A DNA stretch of 64,000 bases from Algoriphagus sp. (GTDB lineage Bacteria > Bacteroidota > Bacteroidia > Cytophagales > Cyclobacteriaceae). Both the position numbers and the translations under genes were made by a program. The stretch spans positions 1-64,000 of the forward strand of contig JAGXQZ010000063.1 in the NCBI GenBank assembly GCA_018336015.1. Reading direction: 5' to 3'. A model generated the notes under the pieces. That model made no database searches and was not told the DNA's origin. It saw nothing but the letters and a program-made list of their open reading frames with translations. Each line of letters begins with the position of its first letter. Positions within the stretch are counted from its first letter, which is position 1. Of this stretch, positions 17,104-25,159 are shown piece by piece.

Positions 17104-17132
17104 ACCTGCCAGGTTTTCAAAACCTAGCAGGT
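17104..17132. repeat. REP-like hairpin
   Basis: ACCTGCCAGGTTTT pairs with AAAACCTAGCAGGT with one mismatch and almost no loop. Related in architecture to the repeats at 2932, 3055 and 15192. Confidence 0.75.
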
Positions 17133-17141
17133 CTAGGCAAT

Positions 17142-17177
17142 AAAAAATCCCACTGAGTCTCTCCAGTGGGATTTTTT
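17142..17177. terminator. Bidirectional intrinsic terminator
   Basis: Perfect arms AAAAAATCCCACTG and CAGTGGGATTTTTT with an 8-base loop serve the convergent yjdM and ald genes. Confidence 0.92.
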
Positions 17178-17194
17178 ATAAAATGGATTAGTAA

Positions 17195-18310
17195 TTAAGC
17201 CAAGAAGTTTTCTACCGGAGTGTATGGCATATTAAATGCATCTGCAACCGCTTTGTAAACGATCTCTCCGTTGATCACATTTAGTCCAGGGACTAATTCC
17301 GCATTTTGCTGTGCTGCCTTTTTCCAGCCTTTATCTGCAAGTTGGATGGCGTAAGGAAGGGTAGCATTGGTCAAAGCAAGAGTAGAAGTGTATGGTACAG
17401 CTCCTGGCATGTTGGCTACGCAATAGTGAACGACATCGTCAATTACAAAAGTTGGATTTTCGTGCGTGGTAGGCTTACAGGTCTCGATACACCCTCCTTG
17501 ATCCACTGCAACGTCTACCAATACTGCACCTTTTTTCATGTCTTTGAGCATGTCTCGGGTGATCAAATGCGGAGCTTTTGCACCAGGAATCAATACCGCA
17601 CCTACGATCAGATCGGCATGCTTGATCATTTCGCGGATGTTGTACTCGTTGGACATCATGGTCTTGACATTTTTAGGCATCACGTCATCCAGGTATCTCA
17701 TTCTTGCAAGAGAAACATCCATAATCGTTACATCAGCACCCATTCCGGCAGCCATCCAAGCTGCTTGTGTACCTACGATTCCACCCCCTAGGATCAACAC
17801 CTTGGCAGGAAGAACTCCGGGAACTCCTCCAAGAAGGATACCTCTTCCACCCAATGGTTTTTCGAGGTAATTAGCTCCTTTTTGAATCGCCATTCTTCCG
17901 GCTACTTCTGACATAGGTACTAGAAGAGGAAGGCTGCGATCCGCTTTTTCAACCGTCTCATAAGCCAAACAAACCGCCTTGCTCGCTACCATCGCCTTGG
18001 TAAGTGGCTCATATGATGCAAAGTGAAAATAGGTGAATAAAAGTTGGTTTGCCTTAATCAGTTTATATTCTGATTCGATTGGCTCTTTCACCTTCATAAT
18101 CATTTCGGCGATTTCATAGGTCGCTTCGATGGTAGGCAAAATCGTAGCACCTGCTGCCTCATATTCTGAGTCGGCAAAACCACTTCCTACGCCGGCGGTA
18201 TGCTGTACATATACTGTATGGCCTCTCTTGATCAGTTCTTTGGCACCGGCCGGAGTAAGTGCGACGCGATTTTCATTGTTTTTGATTTCCTTAGGGACAC
18301 CTATAATCAT
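17195..18310 (-). CDS. ald: Alanine dehydrogenase
   Basis: 371 residues, full length for the family. Substrate-site residues R15 (NENRVALTP), K75 (KVKEP) and H96 (YFHFASYE) are present, as is the NAD-binding glycine motif LGGGIVGTQAA near residue 170. The enzyme interconverts L-alanine and pyruvate with ammonia and NAD(H) in the cytoplasm, linking amino acid use to central carbon metabolism. A minus-strand TATCTTTG at 18344-18351 is a candidate -7 box about 30 nt before the start. It converges on yjdM and diverges from the E1 fusion gene. Confidence 0.96.
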   Translation of the reverse strand: MIIGVPKEIKNNENRVALTPAGAKELIKRGHTVYVQHTAGVGSGFADSEYEAAGATILPTIEATYEIAEMIMKVKEPIESEYKLIKANQLLFTYFHFASYEPLTKAMVASKAVCLAYETVEKADRSLPLLVPMSEVAGRMAIQKGANYLEKPLGGRGILLGGVPGVLPAKVLILGGGIVGTQAAWMAAGMGADVTIMDVSLARMRYLDDVMPKNVKTMMSNEYNIREMIKHADLIVGAVLIPGAKAPHLITRDMLKDMKKGAVLVDVAVDQGGCIETCKPTTHENPTFVIDDVVHYCVANMPGAVPYTSTLALTNATLPYAIQLADKGWKKAAQQNAELVPGLNVINGEIVYKAVADAFNMPYTPVENFLA

Positions 18311-18656
18311 GGCTAAGTTTATTTGGATTTAAATGATTCGCCGCAAAGATAATAAGCTATAATTTTCAAAAACTCATTTAAAGAATTGTATTTGGATACC
18401 ATTTTGTTTTTATGTCAAAATCCAAATGATGTTTTTATTTATTTTAAAATCATTTATAAAATTTTGATTTTTCATTTTTTGAAAACGAAAATTTTGAAAA
18501 AAAATTTCAAAAAATTTATCCAATTTTCAATTTTAGGTTTCTTGGGATTCACCCATTAAAAGTCTGTCAATTTTCCTTATTCAATATAAAATTTTATCAA
18601 TTTGATAAATTAGCTAATTATGCCAAATAAATATTGGATAATGCCCTAATGGGGAA
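18311..18656. other. AT-rich divergent intergenic region
   Basis: This part of the gap between ald and the E1 fusion gene is very AT-rich, with long A and T runs between 18420 and 18540. Apart from a possible ald -7 box at 18344-18351, no gene, hairpin or repeat was found. Confidence 0.6.
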
Positions 18657-18687
18657 TTTGCACAAACGAGCATTTTGTCTATTTTTG
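18657..18687 (+). promoter_or_regulatory. Bacteroidota-type promoter of the E1 fusion gene
   Basis: TTTG (18657-18660), a 19-bp spacer and TATTTTTG (18680-18687) match the phylum's TTTG-N19-TAnnTTTG consensus. Transcription would start near 18694, which leaves about 43 nt before the ATG at 18737 and excludes the TTG at 18701 as a good start. Confidence 0.6.
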
Positions 18688-18736
18688 ATCGCACTAGTAA
18701 TTGCAAACCCAAAATAGCTTTAGTAAAATCGATTCT

Positions 18737-21148
18737 ATGGAAGTCAAAATTCACGCAAAGACCCAAGCCAATTCAGATCTCCAAAAGGAAGCAATATTGG
18801 ATGATTTTAGAGTTGCCGTCATGAGTAGACATGCTTCCCTCATGGGAAGGAAAGAAGTATTTATGGGGAAGGCCAAATTTGGGATTTTTGGTGATGGTAA
18901 AGAGCTCGCGCAGATCGCCATGGCCAGAGCTTTTAAAAAGGGAGATTTTCGATCAGGATACTATCGTGATCAGACCTTTATGATGGCTTTGGGCGAATTG
19001 ACCGTGAAGCAATATTTCGCTCAGTTATATGCTCATACCAATGTTGAGGCAGATCCTGCAAGTGCAGGAAGATTGATGAATGGGCATTTTGCCACGCGCT
19101 CAATCAATGAAGACGGTACTTGGAAGAATCTTACCAATCGATATAATTCAGCAGCAGATATTTCACCTACGGCTGCCCAAATGCCAAAGCTGCTAGGCTT
19201 GGCCTATGCTTCTAAACTTTTTAGAGAAAACAAAGGATTAAAGTCCCTGACCCAGTTTTCGGTCAATGGTAATGAAGTGGCTTGGGGAACAATTGGTAAT
19301 GCCTCCACTTCGGAAGGTATGTTTTTCGAATCCATTAATGCAGCCGGGGTACTTCAAGTTCCCATGGTAATTTCAATTTGGGATGATGGCTATGGCATTT
19401 CTGTTCCTCAGGAATTCCATACTACCAAAGGCAGTATTTCGGAAGCTTTGACAGGGTTTCAGCGAACAGAAAGTGAAAAAGGTTTTGAAATTCTCAGAGT
19501 AAAAGGTTGGGATTATGAAGCTCTGAATCAGGCATTTACTTATGCAGGTCACATTGCAAGATCTGAACATGTTCCTGTCTTGATTCATGTGGAGGAAATG
19601 ACACAGCCTCAAGGCCATTCTACTTCCGGTTCGCATGAACGCTACAAGTCAGCTGAGCGATTGAAGTGGGAAAAGGATTGGGATTGTATTGCAAAATTTA
19701 GAGACTACATCACTACCAACGGAATAGCAACTGCAGACCAGTTGGATGCAATAGATGCTGAAGCTAAAGCTGAAGTTAAAAAACAGAAAGAAGCAGCTTG
19801 GCAAGAGTTTTCAAAAGAGATTAAAGAAGAGCTGGAGACAGCTGTTCAATTGATCAAAGCTGCAGCTGAACTTTCATCCCGCAAGGTTATCCTACTTCAA
19901 ATGGCAGATGATCTTAAAAAGACCATCAATCCGATCCGAAAGGATGTGATCAGCACTGTTAGGAAAATATTGCTCATTCTTCGTGCGGAAAATGAATCTG
20001 TAAAAGGGGAGTTGAAGTCCTGGTATGAAAAGCAGGTAGAAAAAAATCACGACCGATACAGCAGTCATTTATACGTGGAAGATTCGTTTTCTTCTTTGAA
20101 AGTGAAGGAGGTTTTTCCAATGATCGACGAAAAGTCTGCACTGGTGGATGGACGTGAAGTATTGCAGGCATTTTTCGATTACACTTTGGAAAATGACCCC
20201 AGGTTTTTCGCTTTCGGAGAAGATGTAGGGAAAATTGGAGATGTGAATCAGGCCTTTGCAGGTTTGCAGGCTAAGCATGGCGAATGGAGAGTCACCGATA
20301 CCGGGATCAGAGAATGTACGATCATTGGTCAGGGAATTGGGACAGCCCTTAGGGGTTTGCGCCCGATGGCCGAGATTCAATACTTGGATTACCTTCTGTA
20401 TGGTTTACAGATGCTTTCAGATGATTTAGCTTCATTGCATTACCGTACTAAAGGAGGTCAAAAAGCACCCTTAATTGTTCGTACAAGAGGTCACAGACTA
20501 GAAGGCGTTTGGCATGCTGGTTCTCCAATGGGTATGATCCTTTCCAGTTTAAGAGGCATGATAGTGGCTGTGCCACGTGACATGACTCAGGCTGCGGGGA
20601 TATATGCTACCTTGCTTCAGTCTGATGATCCTGCGATAGTCATTGAGTGCCTAAATGGCTATCGACTGAAGGAAAAAATGCCTCATAATATTGGTAAATA
20701 TACAATTGCACTGGGTAAGCCTGAAATTCTCAGACAAGGCGAGGATGTCACGGTGGTTACGTATGGTAGCATGTGCAGAATTGTGATGGAAGCGGCTTTA
20801 GAGTTGGCTGAGATTGGGGTTTCAGTCGAGGTAATTGATGTTCAAACACTACTTCCATTTGATACCTATGGTATCATTGGAGAATCAATTCGAAAAACCA
20901 GCCGGGTCATTTTTGCGGATGAAGATGTCCCAGGAGGCGCCTCAGCATTTATGCTTCAGCAGGTGCTCGACCATCAGGATGTGTTTAGATTTTTGGATGC
21001 AGAGCCTCAGACTCTTCCTGCAAAAGCTCATCGTCCTGCTTATTCTTCAGATGGAGATTACTTCTCCAAGCCAAGTGTGGAAGATGTAGTCGAAAAAGTC
21101 TATCTCCTGATGCATGAGTCCAATCCTAAGAAATTCCCATCTCTTTAA
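18737..21148 (+). CDS. 2-oxoacid (branched-chain) dehydrogenase E1, alpha-beta fusion
   Basis: 803 residues from the ATG at 18737. Residues 20-390 form the E1 alpha half and about 455-803 the E1 beta half, joined by a charged helical linker. The protein decarboxylates branched-chain or related 2-oxoacids with thiamine diphosphate and passes the acyl group to the E2 lipoyl domain. The diphosphate-binding motif is unusual: GNASTSEG at 187-194 replaces the common GDG start, and DDGYGISVP at 216-224 replaces the common NN end. The E1 beta part has ECTIIGQGIGTALRGLRP and VEVIDVQTLLPFD. E2 and E3 are not in the window. A terminator follows. Confidence 0.9.
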   Translation: MEVKIHAKTQANSDLQKEAILDDFRVAVMSRHASLMGRKEVFMGKAKFGIFGDGKELAQIAMARAFKKGDFRSGYYRDQTFMMALGELTVKQYFAQLYAHTNVEADPASAGRLMNGHFATRSINEDGTWKNLTNRYNSAADISPTAAQMPKLLGLAYASKLFRENKGLKSLTQFSVNGNEVAWGTIGNASTSEGMFFESINAAGVLQVPMVISIWDDGYGISVPQEFHTTKGSISEALTGFQRTESEKGFEILRVKGWDYEALNQAFTYAGHIARSEHVPVLIHVEEMTQPQGHSTSGSHERYKSAERLKWEKDWDCIAKFRDYITTNGIATADQLDAIDAEAKAEVKKQKEAAWQEFSKEIKEELETAVQLIKAAAELSSRKVILLQMADDLKKTINPIRKDVISTVRKILLILRAENESVKGELKSWYEKQVEKNHDRYSSHLYVEDSFSSLKVKEVFPMIDEKSALVDGREVLQAFFDYTLENDPRFFAFGEDVGKIGDVNQAFAGLQAKHGEWRVTDTGIRECTIIGQGIGTALRGLRPMAEIQYLDYLLYGLQMLSDDLASLHYRTKGGQKAPLIVRTRGHRLEGVWHAGSPMGMILSSLRGMIVAVPRDMTQAAGIYATLLQSDDPAIVIECLNGYRLKEKMPHNIGKYTIALGKPEILRQGEDVTVVTYGSMCRIVMEAALELAEIGVSVEVIDVQTLLPFDTYGIIGESIRKTSRVIFADEDVPGGASAFMLQQVLDHQDVFRFLDAEPQTLPAKAHRPAYSSDGDYFSKPSVEDVVEKVYLLMHESNPKKFPSL

Positions 21149-21166
21149 TTTAAAAGTAACCTTTAA

Positions 21167-21205
21167 TGAAAAATGGCGCTTCAATTTACGAAGCGCCATT
21201 TTTCA
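21167..21205. terminator. Bidirectional intrinsic terminator
   Basis: Perfect 16-bp arms (TGAAAAATGGCGCTTC and its complement) with a 7-base loop and T runs on both strands, between the convergent E1 fusion and lipoprotein genes. Confidence 0.92.
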
Positions 21206-21877
21206 TTATTTCTTAGTGATTTGTCGCAATGTCACTTGAGGACTTGAGACTTCATTAGATCTGTTGAGTGCTCTATCTTGAATCTGTACGTCAATTCTCA
21301 AGGTATCATTTCTGAATATGGATTCCCATCCTGAGGAAAGCATCCGATAGGCGATACTTCCTTCTACCGGTTGACCTTCTTCTGTGGTCAAGACTCGAGG
21401 AAATCTCCCATTGAAGGTGGTGAAAAATGGCGGATCCTGCCATCTGAATTCTGTGAATCTACCATTTCGCTTAATGTAAAAACGAACGAAAATATTGTAT
21501 TGGTTTTCGTTTTTCTCAACCCAAACCGTATCTCGTACTGTTGTATTATTTACAATTGGATTGATCACCCAATCTACTGGATTGTAAGTTGGGGCGGTAC
21601 TGGGTCTACGGGAATACGTAATTAAATTGCCTGCGGCATCTCTCTTGTAATTCAATGGATTAAAAGGAGGATTGATATCTGTTGCAGATAATCCCAAATC
21701 ACCTTCTGCATCCTTAAACCTCAATGTCAAAATCAGTGAATCTTGACCTGAGGTAGGGGCGTATTCCAAACTTGAAAATTCAATTTCAGGTACACTTGGA
21801 AAATTTTCGGGTGGACTAATACAGGACGTGCCGAAAAGCAGCCCAAACAATATTCCCGAATAACTTTTGAATCGCAT
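21206..21877 (-). CDS. Lipoprotein of unknown function
   Basis: 223 residues. The signal peptide ends at Cys19 in FGLLFGTSCISPP. The mature part begins with an Ig-like strand pattern; the motif LTLRFKDAEGDLGL near residue 50 is common in Bacteroidota cell-surface lipoproteins, and the C-terminus ends DVQIQDRALNRSNEV. No enzyme motif is visible. It diverges from the LuxE-like gene and shares a terminator with the E1 gene. Confidence 0.75.
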   Translation of the reverse strand: MRFKSYSGILFGLLFGTSCISPPENFPSVPEIEFSSLEYAPTSGQDSLILTLRFKDAEGDLGLSATDINPPFNPLNYKRDAAGNLITYSRRPSTAPTYNPVDWVINPIVNNTTVRDTVWVEKNENQYNIFVRFYIKRNGRFTEFRWQDPPFFTTFNGRFPRVLTTEEGQPVEGSIAYRMLSSGWESIFRNDTLRIDVQIQDRALNRSNEVSSPQVTLRQITKK

Positions 21878-21947
21878 GCGATGGAGGTAAATTTGCTTTC
21901 TAAAATACAGGAAGTTTTCCCCTTTGAAAAACTCAAATTATAAAACG

Positions 21948-22943
21948 ATGTTGGAATTCAAAAGTTTTTCGGAAAGGGTGGATAAATTGACCTCCGACCA
22001 ATTTGAAGACTTTGCTTTAGAGTTGTTTCAATTTCAGTCACGTTCCAACCCGGTTTATGCATCCTATTTGAAAGCGAGAAGGATTAATCCTTCATCAATA
22101 AAAGAAATAACTTCAATTCCTTTTTTACCGATTCGTTTTTTTAAAGATAAGGAAGTGGTCAGCGGACCTTCCACTGCTTTTTTTAAGTTTTATTCAAGCA
22201 GTGGTACCACAGGTATGGTTACCAGTAAGCATTTGATTTGGTCAGAATCATGGTATTTGTCTCATTCAAAACGAATTTTTGAATCTTTCTATGGCGATCT
22301 GAGTGAATTTCATGTATTAGCACTTTTACCGGCATATCTTGAGCGCCCGGGTAGCAGCCTGGTTTCTATGGCCAAGTTTTTTATTGAAGAAAGTGGATCT
22401 CCCCATAGCGGCTTTTATTTATACAATCAAAAAGAGCTACTCAACAAACTCGCATTTCTATCTTCGGATGGAAAAAAAGTCTTATTGCTAGGGGTGACAT
22501 TTGCTCTGTTGGATTTGGCTGAATCAGGATTGGCATTTGAAAAAATGGATAATCTAATTGTGATGGAAACAGGAGGAATGAAGGGAAGAAGGCGAGAAAT
22601 GATTCGTGAAGAGGTTCATGACTCATTGAAATCCTTTTTTCAAGTGGATCGAATCCATTCTGAATATGGGATGACTGAATTAATGTCTCAGGCTTATTCT
22701 CAGGGTGAGGGGAGGTTTTCTTTACCTTTATCCCTGCGCATTTTTCTCCGGGATGTAAATGATCCTTACAGCCAAACTGTCAAAGTCCAAGGAGGAATCA
22801 ATGTAATAGATTTGGGAAATTTTCATTCCTGCGCATTTATCGAAACACAAGACCTTGGTAAAATCGATGACAAAGGAATGCTGGAGGTCTTAGGAAGATT
22901 TGATAATTCAGAATTGCGAGGCTGTAACTTGTTGGTTCAGTAA
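21948..22943 (+). CDS. LuxE-like acyl-protein synthetase
   Basis: 331 residues from the ATG at 21948; a TTG 24 nt upstream is less likely. The adenylate-forming loop is YSSSGTTGM at 82-90, and HSEYGMTELMSQAYS near residue 235 is characteristic. LuxE activates fatty acids as acyl-AMP and transfers them to a cysteine for reduction in bioluminescence, but there is no luxC or luxD here. The C-terminal LRGCNLLVQ carries a Cys close to the end, as in LuxE-type enzymes. Bacteroidota homologues are usually orphan, and their acid and acceptor are unknown. Confidence 0.8.
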   Translation: MLEFKSFSERVDKLTSDQFEDFALELFQFQSRSNPVYASYLKARRINPSSIKEITSIPFLPIRFFKDKEVVSGPSTAFFKFYSSSGTTGMVTSKHLIWSESWYLSHSKRIFESFYGDLSEFHVLALLPAYLERPGSSLVSMAKFFIEESGSPHSGFYLYNQKELLNKLAFLSSDGKKVLLLGVTFALLDLAESGLAFEKMDNLIVMETGGMKGRRREMIREEVHDSLKSFFQVDRIHSEYGMTELMSQAYSQGEGRFSLPLSLRIFLRDVNDPYSQTVKVQGGINVIDLGNFHSCAFIETQDLGKIDDKGMLEVLGRFDNSELRGCNLLVQ

Positions 22944-22994
22944 TTGCTATCTAAAAAATAATTGGACATATTTATCGAACTAAAACATAACCAA

Positions 22995-23114
22995 ATGAAA
23001 AGATTTGCCTCAATAGCACTTTTAATCGGGATATTGGCACTTGGAGCGTGTGCTTCCAGTAAGCCTTGTCCAGCCTATGCCAAAGCTCCTGTCTCCCAAA
23101 AAGCCAACAGTTAA
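22995..23114 (+). CDS. Small lipoprotein, 39 residues
   Basis: ATG to TAA encodes a 39-residue protein with a near-ideal lipoprotein signal: basic MKRF start, hydrophobic IALLIGILALG, then the lipobox GACASS with Cys at residue 19. The mature part is only about 21 residues and includes Pro-Cys-Pro. The ATG is 51 nt after the LuxE-like stop, and the stop touches a terminator, so it is probably a real tail gene of that transcript. Function unknown. Confidence 0.7.
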   Translation: MKRFASIALLIGILALGACASSKPCPAYAKAPVSQKANS

Positions 23115-23151
23115 AAAAAATATGCTGACCTCAATAGTCAGCATATTTTTT
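23115..23151. terminator. Bidirectional terminator overlapping the response-regulator 3' end
   Basis: Arms AAAAAATATGCTGAC and GTCAGCATATTTTTT are perfect. The right arm encodes the last residues (KKYADY) of the minus-strand response regulator, whose stop codon lies in the loop. Confidence 0.9.
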
Positions 23152-24288
23152 CACATCTTCTAGACTAATTGTCTGTTCTCCAAGAATGACCAGTCTTTCG
23201 ACCACGTTTCTCAGTTCCCGGATATTTCCAGTCCAGGGAAATTCCTGAAGTTTGGCCACTGCTTCTGCGGTAATTTTCTTTTTGGCATCTCCATTTTCCT
23301 GAGCGATATCTTCCAGGAATTTTTCAATTAGCAAAGGAATATCTTCTTTTCGGTCTTTTAAGGCAGGTACCTGAATCAAAATTACGCTTAGGCGATGGTA
23401 GAGATCTTCTCTGAATCTACCTGCTTCGATTTCTTTTTTCAAATCCTTATTGGTAGCAGCCAATACCCTTACATCCACCTTAATATCCTTATCACTTCCT
23501 ACCCGATTAATTAGGTTTTCCTGTAGTGCTCTCAGCACCTTTGATTGAGCAGAAAGCGACATATCACCGATTTCATCCAGAAACAAGGTGCCACCTTGTG
23601 CCTGTTCAAACTTTCCATTTCGTTGCTTATGAGCTGAAGTGAAGGCACCTTTCTCATGGCCAAACAATTCTGACTCGATCAATTCTGAAGGAATGGCGGC
23701 ACAATTGACCGCTACAAATGGTTCATCTTGCCGATTGCTTTTTTGATGTACCCAATGCGCTACCAGTTCTTTACCGGTTCCATTCGGGCCTGTGATCAAG
23801 ACCCTGGCATCCGTGGGCGCCACTTTTTCGATGGTGTCTTTTACCCGAGCGATGGCAGGAGATTCTCCTACCATGTCAAACTTTTTCGAAAGTTTTTTCT
23901 TGAGCACTTTGGTTTCAGTGACTAATTGTTTTTTGTCCAGGGCATTTCTCACTGTAAGCAAAAGCCGATTGAGATCCGGAGGTTTTGGAATAAAATCAAA
24001 TGCCCCTTTTTTAGTCGCTTCAACCGCTGTCTCTATACTGCCGTGGGCAGAAATCATGATAAACTGTGGGGATTTGTCCAGGGCTTTGGCTTGATCGAGT
24101 ACCTCGATTCCATCCATTTTGGGCATTTTCACGTCGCACAGTACCAAGTCAAAGTCTTCTTCCTTTATTTTTTGAAGTCCATCTTCTCCATCTTGGGCTT
24201 CGGTGACTTCAAATTTTTCATATTCAAGAATTTCCCTGAGGGATGCGCGAATAAACCGCTCGTCGTCGATGATCAGAATTTTTGGCAT
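23131..24288 (-). CDS. NtrC-type sigma-54 response regulator lacking a DNA-binding domain
   Basis: 385 residues. The receiver domain has acidic pocket D8-D9, phospho-acceptor D52 (LCDVKMP), S80 and K102. The AAA+ domain has Walker A at 167-174 (GPNGTGKE), the sigma-54 contact loop as GAFTSA at 214-219 instead of GAFTGA, and Walker B at 234-240 (LFLDEIG). The chain ends 20 residues after the AAA+ lid (NVVERLVILG) and has no Fis-type helix-turn-helix, so it must activate from solution or through a partner. No histidine kinase gene is nearby. The C-terminal codons lie in a terminator hairpin. Confidence 0.92.
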   Translation of the reverse strand: MPKILIIDDERFIRASLREILEYEKFEVTEAQDGEDGLQKIKEEDFDLVLCDVKMPKMDGIEVLDQAKALDKSPQFIMISAHGSIETAVEATKKGAFDFIPKPPDLNRLLLTVRNALDKKQLVTETKVLKKKLSKKFDMVGESPAIARVKDTIEKVAPTDARVLITGPNGTGKELVAHWVHQKSNRQDEPFVAVNCAAIPSELIESELFGHEKGAFTSAHKQRNGKFEQAQGGTLFLDEIGDMSLSAQSKVLRALQENLINRVGSDKDIKVDVRVLAATNKDLKKEIEAGRFREDLYHRLSVILIQVPALKDRKEDIPLLIEKFLEDIAQENGDAKKKITAEAVAKLQEFPWTGNIRELRNVVERLVILGEQTISLEDVKKYADY

Positions 24289-24308
24289 AATGTAAAGTAA
24301 ATAAAAAA

Positions 24309-24723
24309 GTGCAAGTCTGTAAGCCGGGTTCTGTCCCCTGATTTCTCAGGGCTCTTGTCATTTATCTCGATCTTGATTCGCACCAAGACTCTATCGATCT
24401 ACCCACCCCGGAATCTTCCCCGAAAGAGAAAGAATCGAACGAGCAGCTCTTTGCCCGAGGCCTATTTGATCTTTCAACCCATAAGGTTTGCCATGCCTCC
24501 TTCATCACTGTCGGAGCGGTGGGCTCTTACCCCACCTTTTCACCCTTTCCCTTCGTGCCGATAGCTATCGGCATCAGGGTGGTTTATTTTCTGTGGCACT
24601 TTCTGTCCCCTGACCGTCACCAGTCAAAGGCCTTCCTGTTAGGAAGTATGGCGCTCTATGTTGCCCGGACTTTCCTCCCTGTCCCGATACGTACCGGGAT
24701 CAAGGCGACAAGACGACTTGCAC
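24309..24723 (-). ncRNA. rnpB: RNase P RNA (class A)
   Basis: On the minus strand the 5' part has GGAGGAAAGTCCGGGC and the following AACATAGAGCGCC of the conserved P4 region. The middle has GAAAGTGCCACAGAAA and GGTGAAAAGGTGGGGTAAGA, and the 3' part has AGAACCCGGCTTACAGAC. The ends GTGCAAGTCGTC and GACTTGCAC pair as P1. A T run follows. A TACTTTG box five bases before the 5' end looks like a -7 element. The RNA is the catalytic part of RNase P, which trims tRNA 5' leaders. Ends are estimates within a few bases. Confidence 0.95.
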
Positions 24724-25062
24724 GATGCAAAGTACGGGATTTTAAAGGAAAGGATTTGGGAACTTGACGATTTTAAGATTCCTCGCTTTATCGGTTTCGT
24801 GCCTTTACTTGGTGAATAGAAATATTAATGGGCGAAAACGATTTTAGTCCTTCCAATTTGGTGCTGTCATGGCAATCAATTATCCGCAGTTTTACTGTTT
24901 CATTTTAAGCAATTTGCCGCATTAATGAATCCCAAAGCCAATGATCCATCACTTTTTTGAAAAAAAAATGACTTTTTTTTCATTGAAAGGAAAACTTTAT
25001 CGCAATAAGCCTGTTCTATCATTATAAAGGCTTAAAAAGCTTTTCTTCATAGTGCTGGGTTG

Positions 25063-25094
25063 AGCCGCTCCGAAAGGAGCGGTTCTTTTTTTTG
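25063..25094 (+). terminator. Orphan intrinsic terminator
   Basis: GCCGCTCC pairs with GGAGCGGT around a GAAA tetraloop and is followed by eight or more T. No plus-strand gene is visible upstream of it, since rnpB runs the other way. Confidence 0.85.
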
Positions 25095-25113
25095 CCTATC
25101 CGAAACTGGTTGG

Positions 25114-25141
25114 TTGGCCTCCTTGATATTGCTTACCTTTG
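25114..25141 (+). promoter_or_regulatory. Candidate promoter of the DUF3109 gene
   Basis: TTG at 25114-25116 and TACCTTTG at 25134-25141 are separated by 17 bp, a good fit to the Bacteroidota promoter type. The expected start site leaves a leader of only about 12 nt before the ATG at 25160. Confidence 0.5.
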
Positions 25142-25159
25142 GAAAAATTTGAATTGTGT

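Larger units (their letters stand above)
24724..25159. other. Intergenic region with an orphan terminator
   Basis: 436 bp between the divergent rnpB and DUF3109 genes. It contains no convincing frame. The only structures seen are a short AAAGGCTT/AAGCTTTT hairpin around 25026-25042, a strong plus-strand terminator at 25063-25094, and the DUF3109 promoter. A small plus-strand RNA ending at the terminator is possible but unproven. Confidence 0.5.

Noticed and set aside
24355-24767. Two plus-strand frames across 24355-24767
   Set aside because: They lie antisense to RNase P RNA, whose conserved blocks explain the sequence.
24822-24846. GCGAAAACGATTTT as a fourth LacI-type site
   Set aside because: It misses the final C of GNAANCGNTTNC and lies far from sugar-acid genes, between rnpB and DUF3109.
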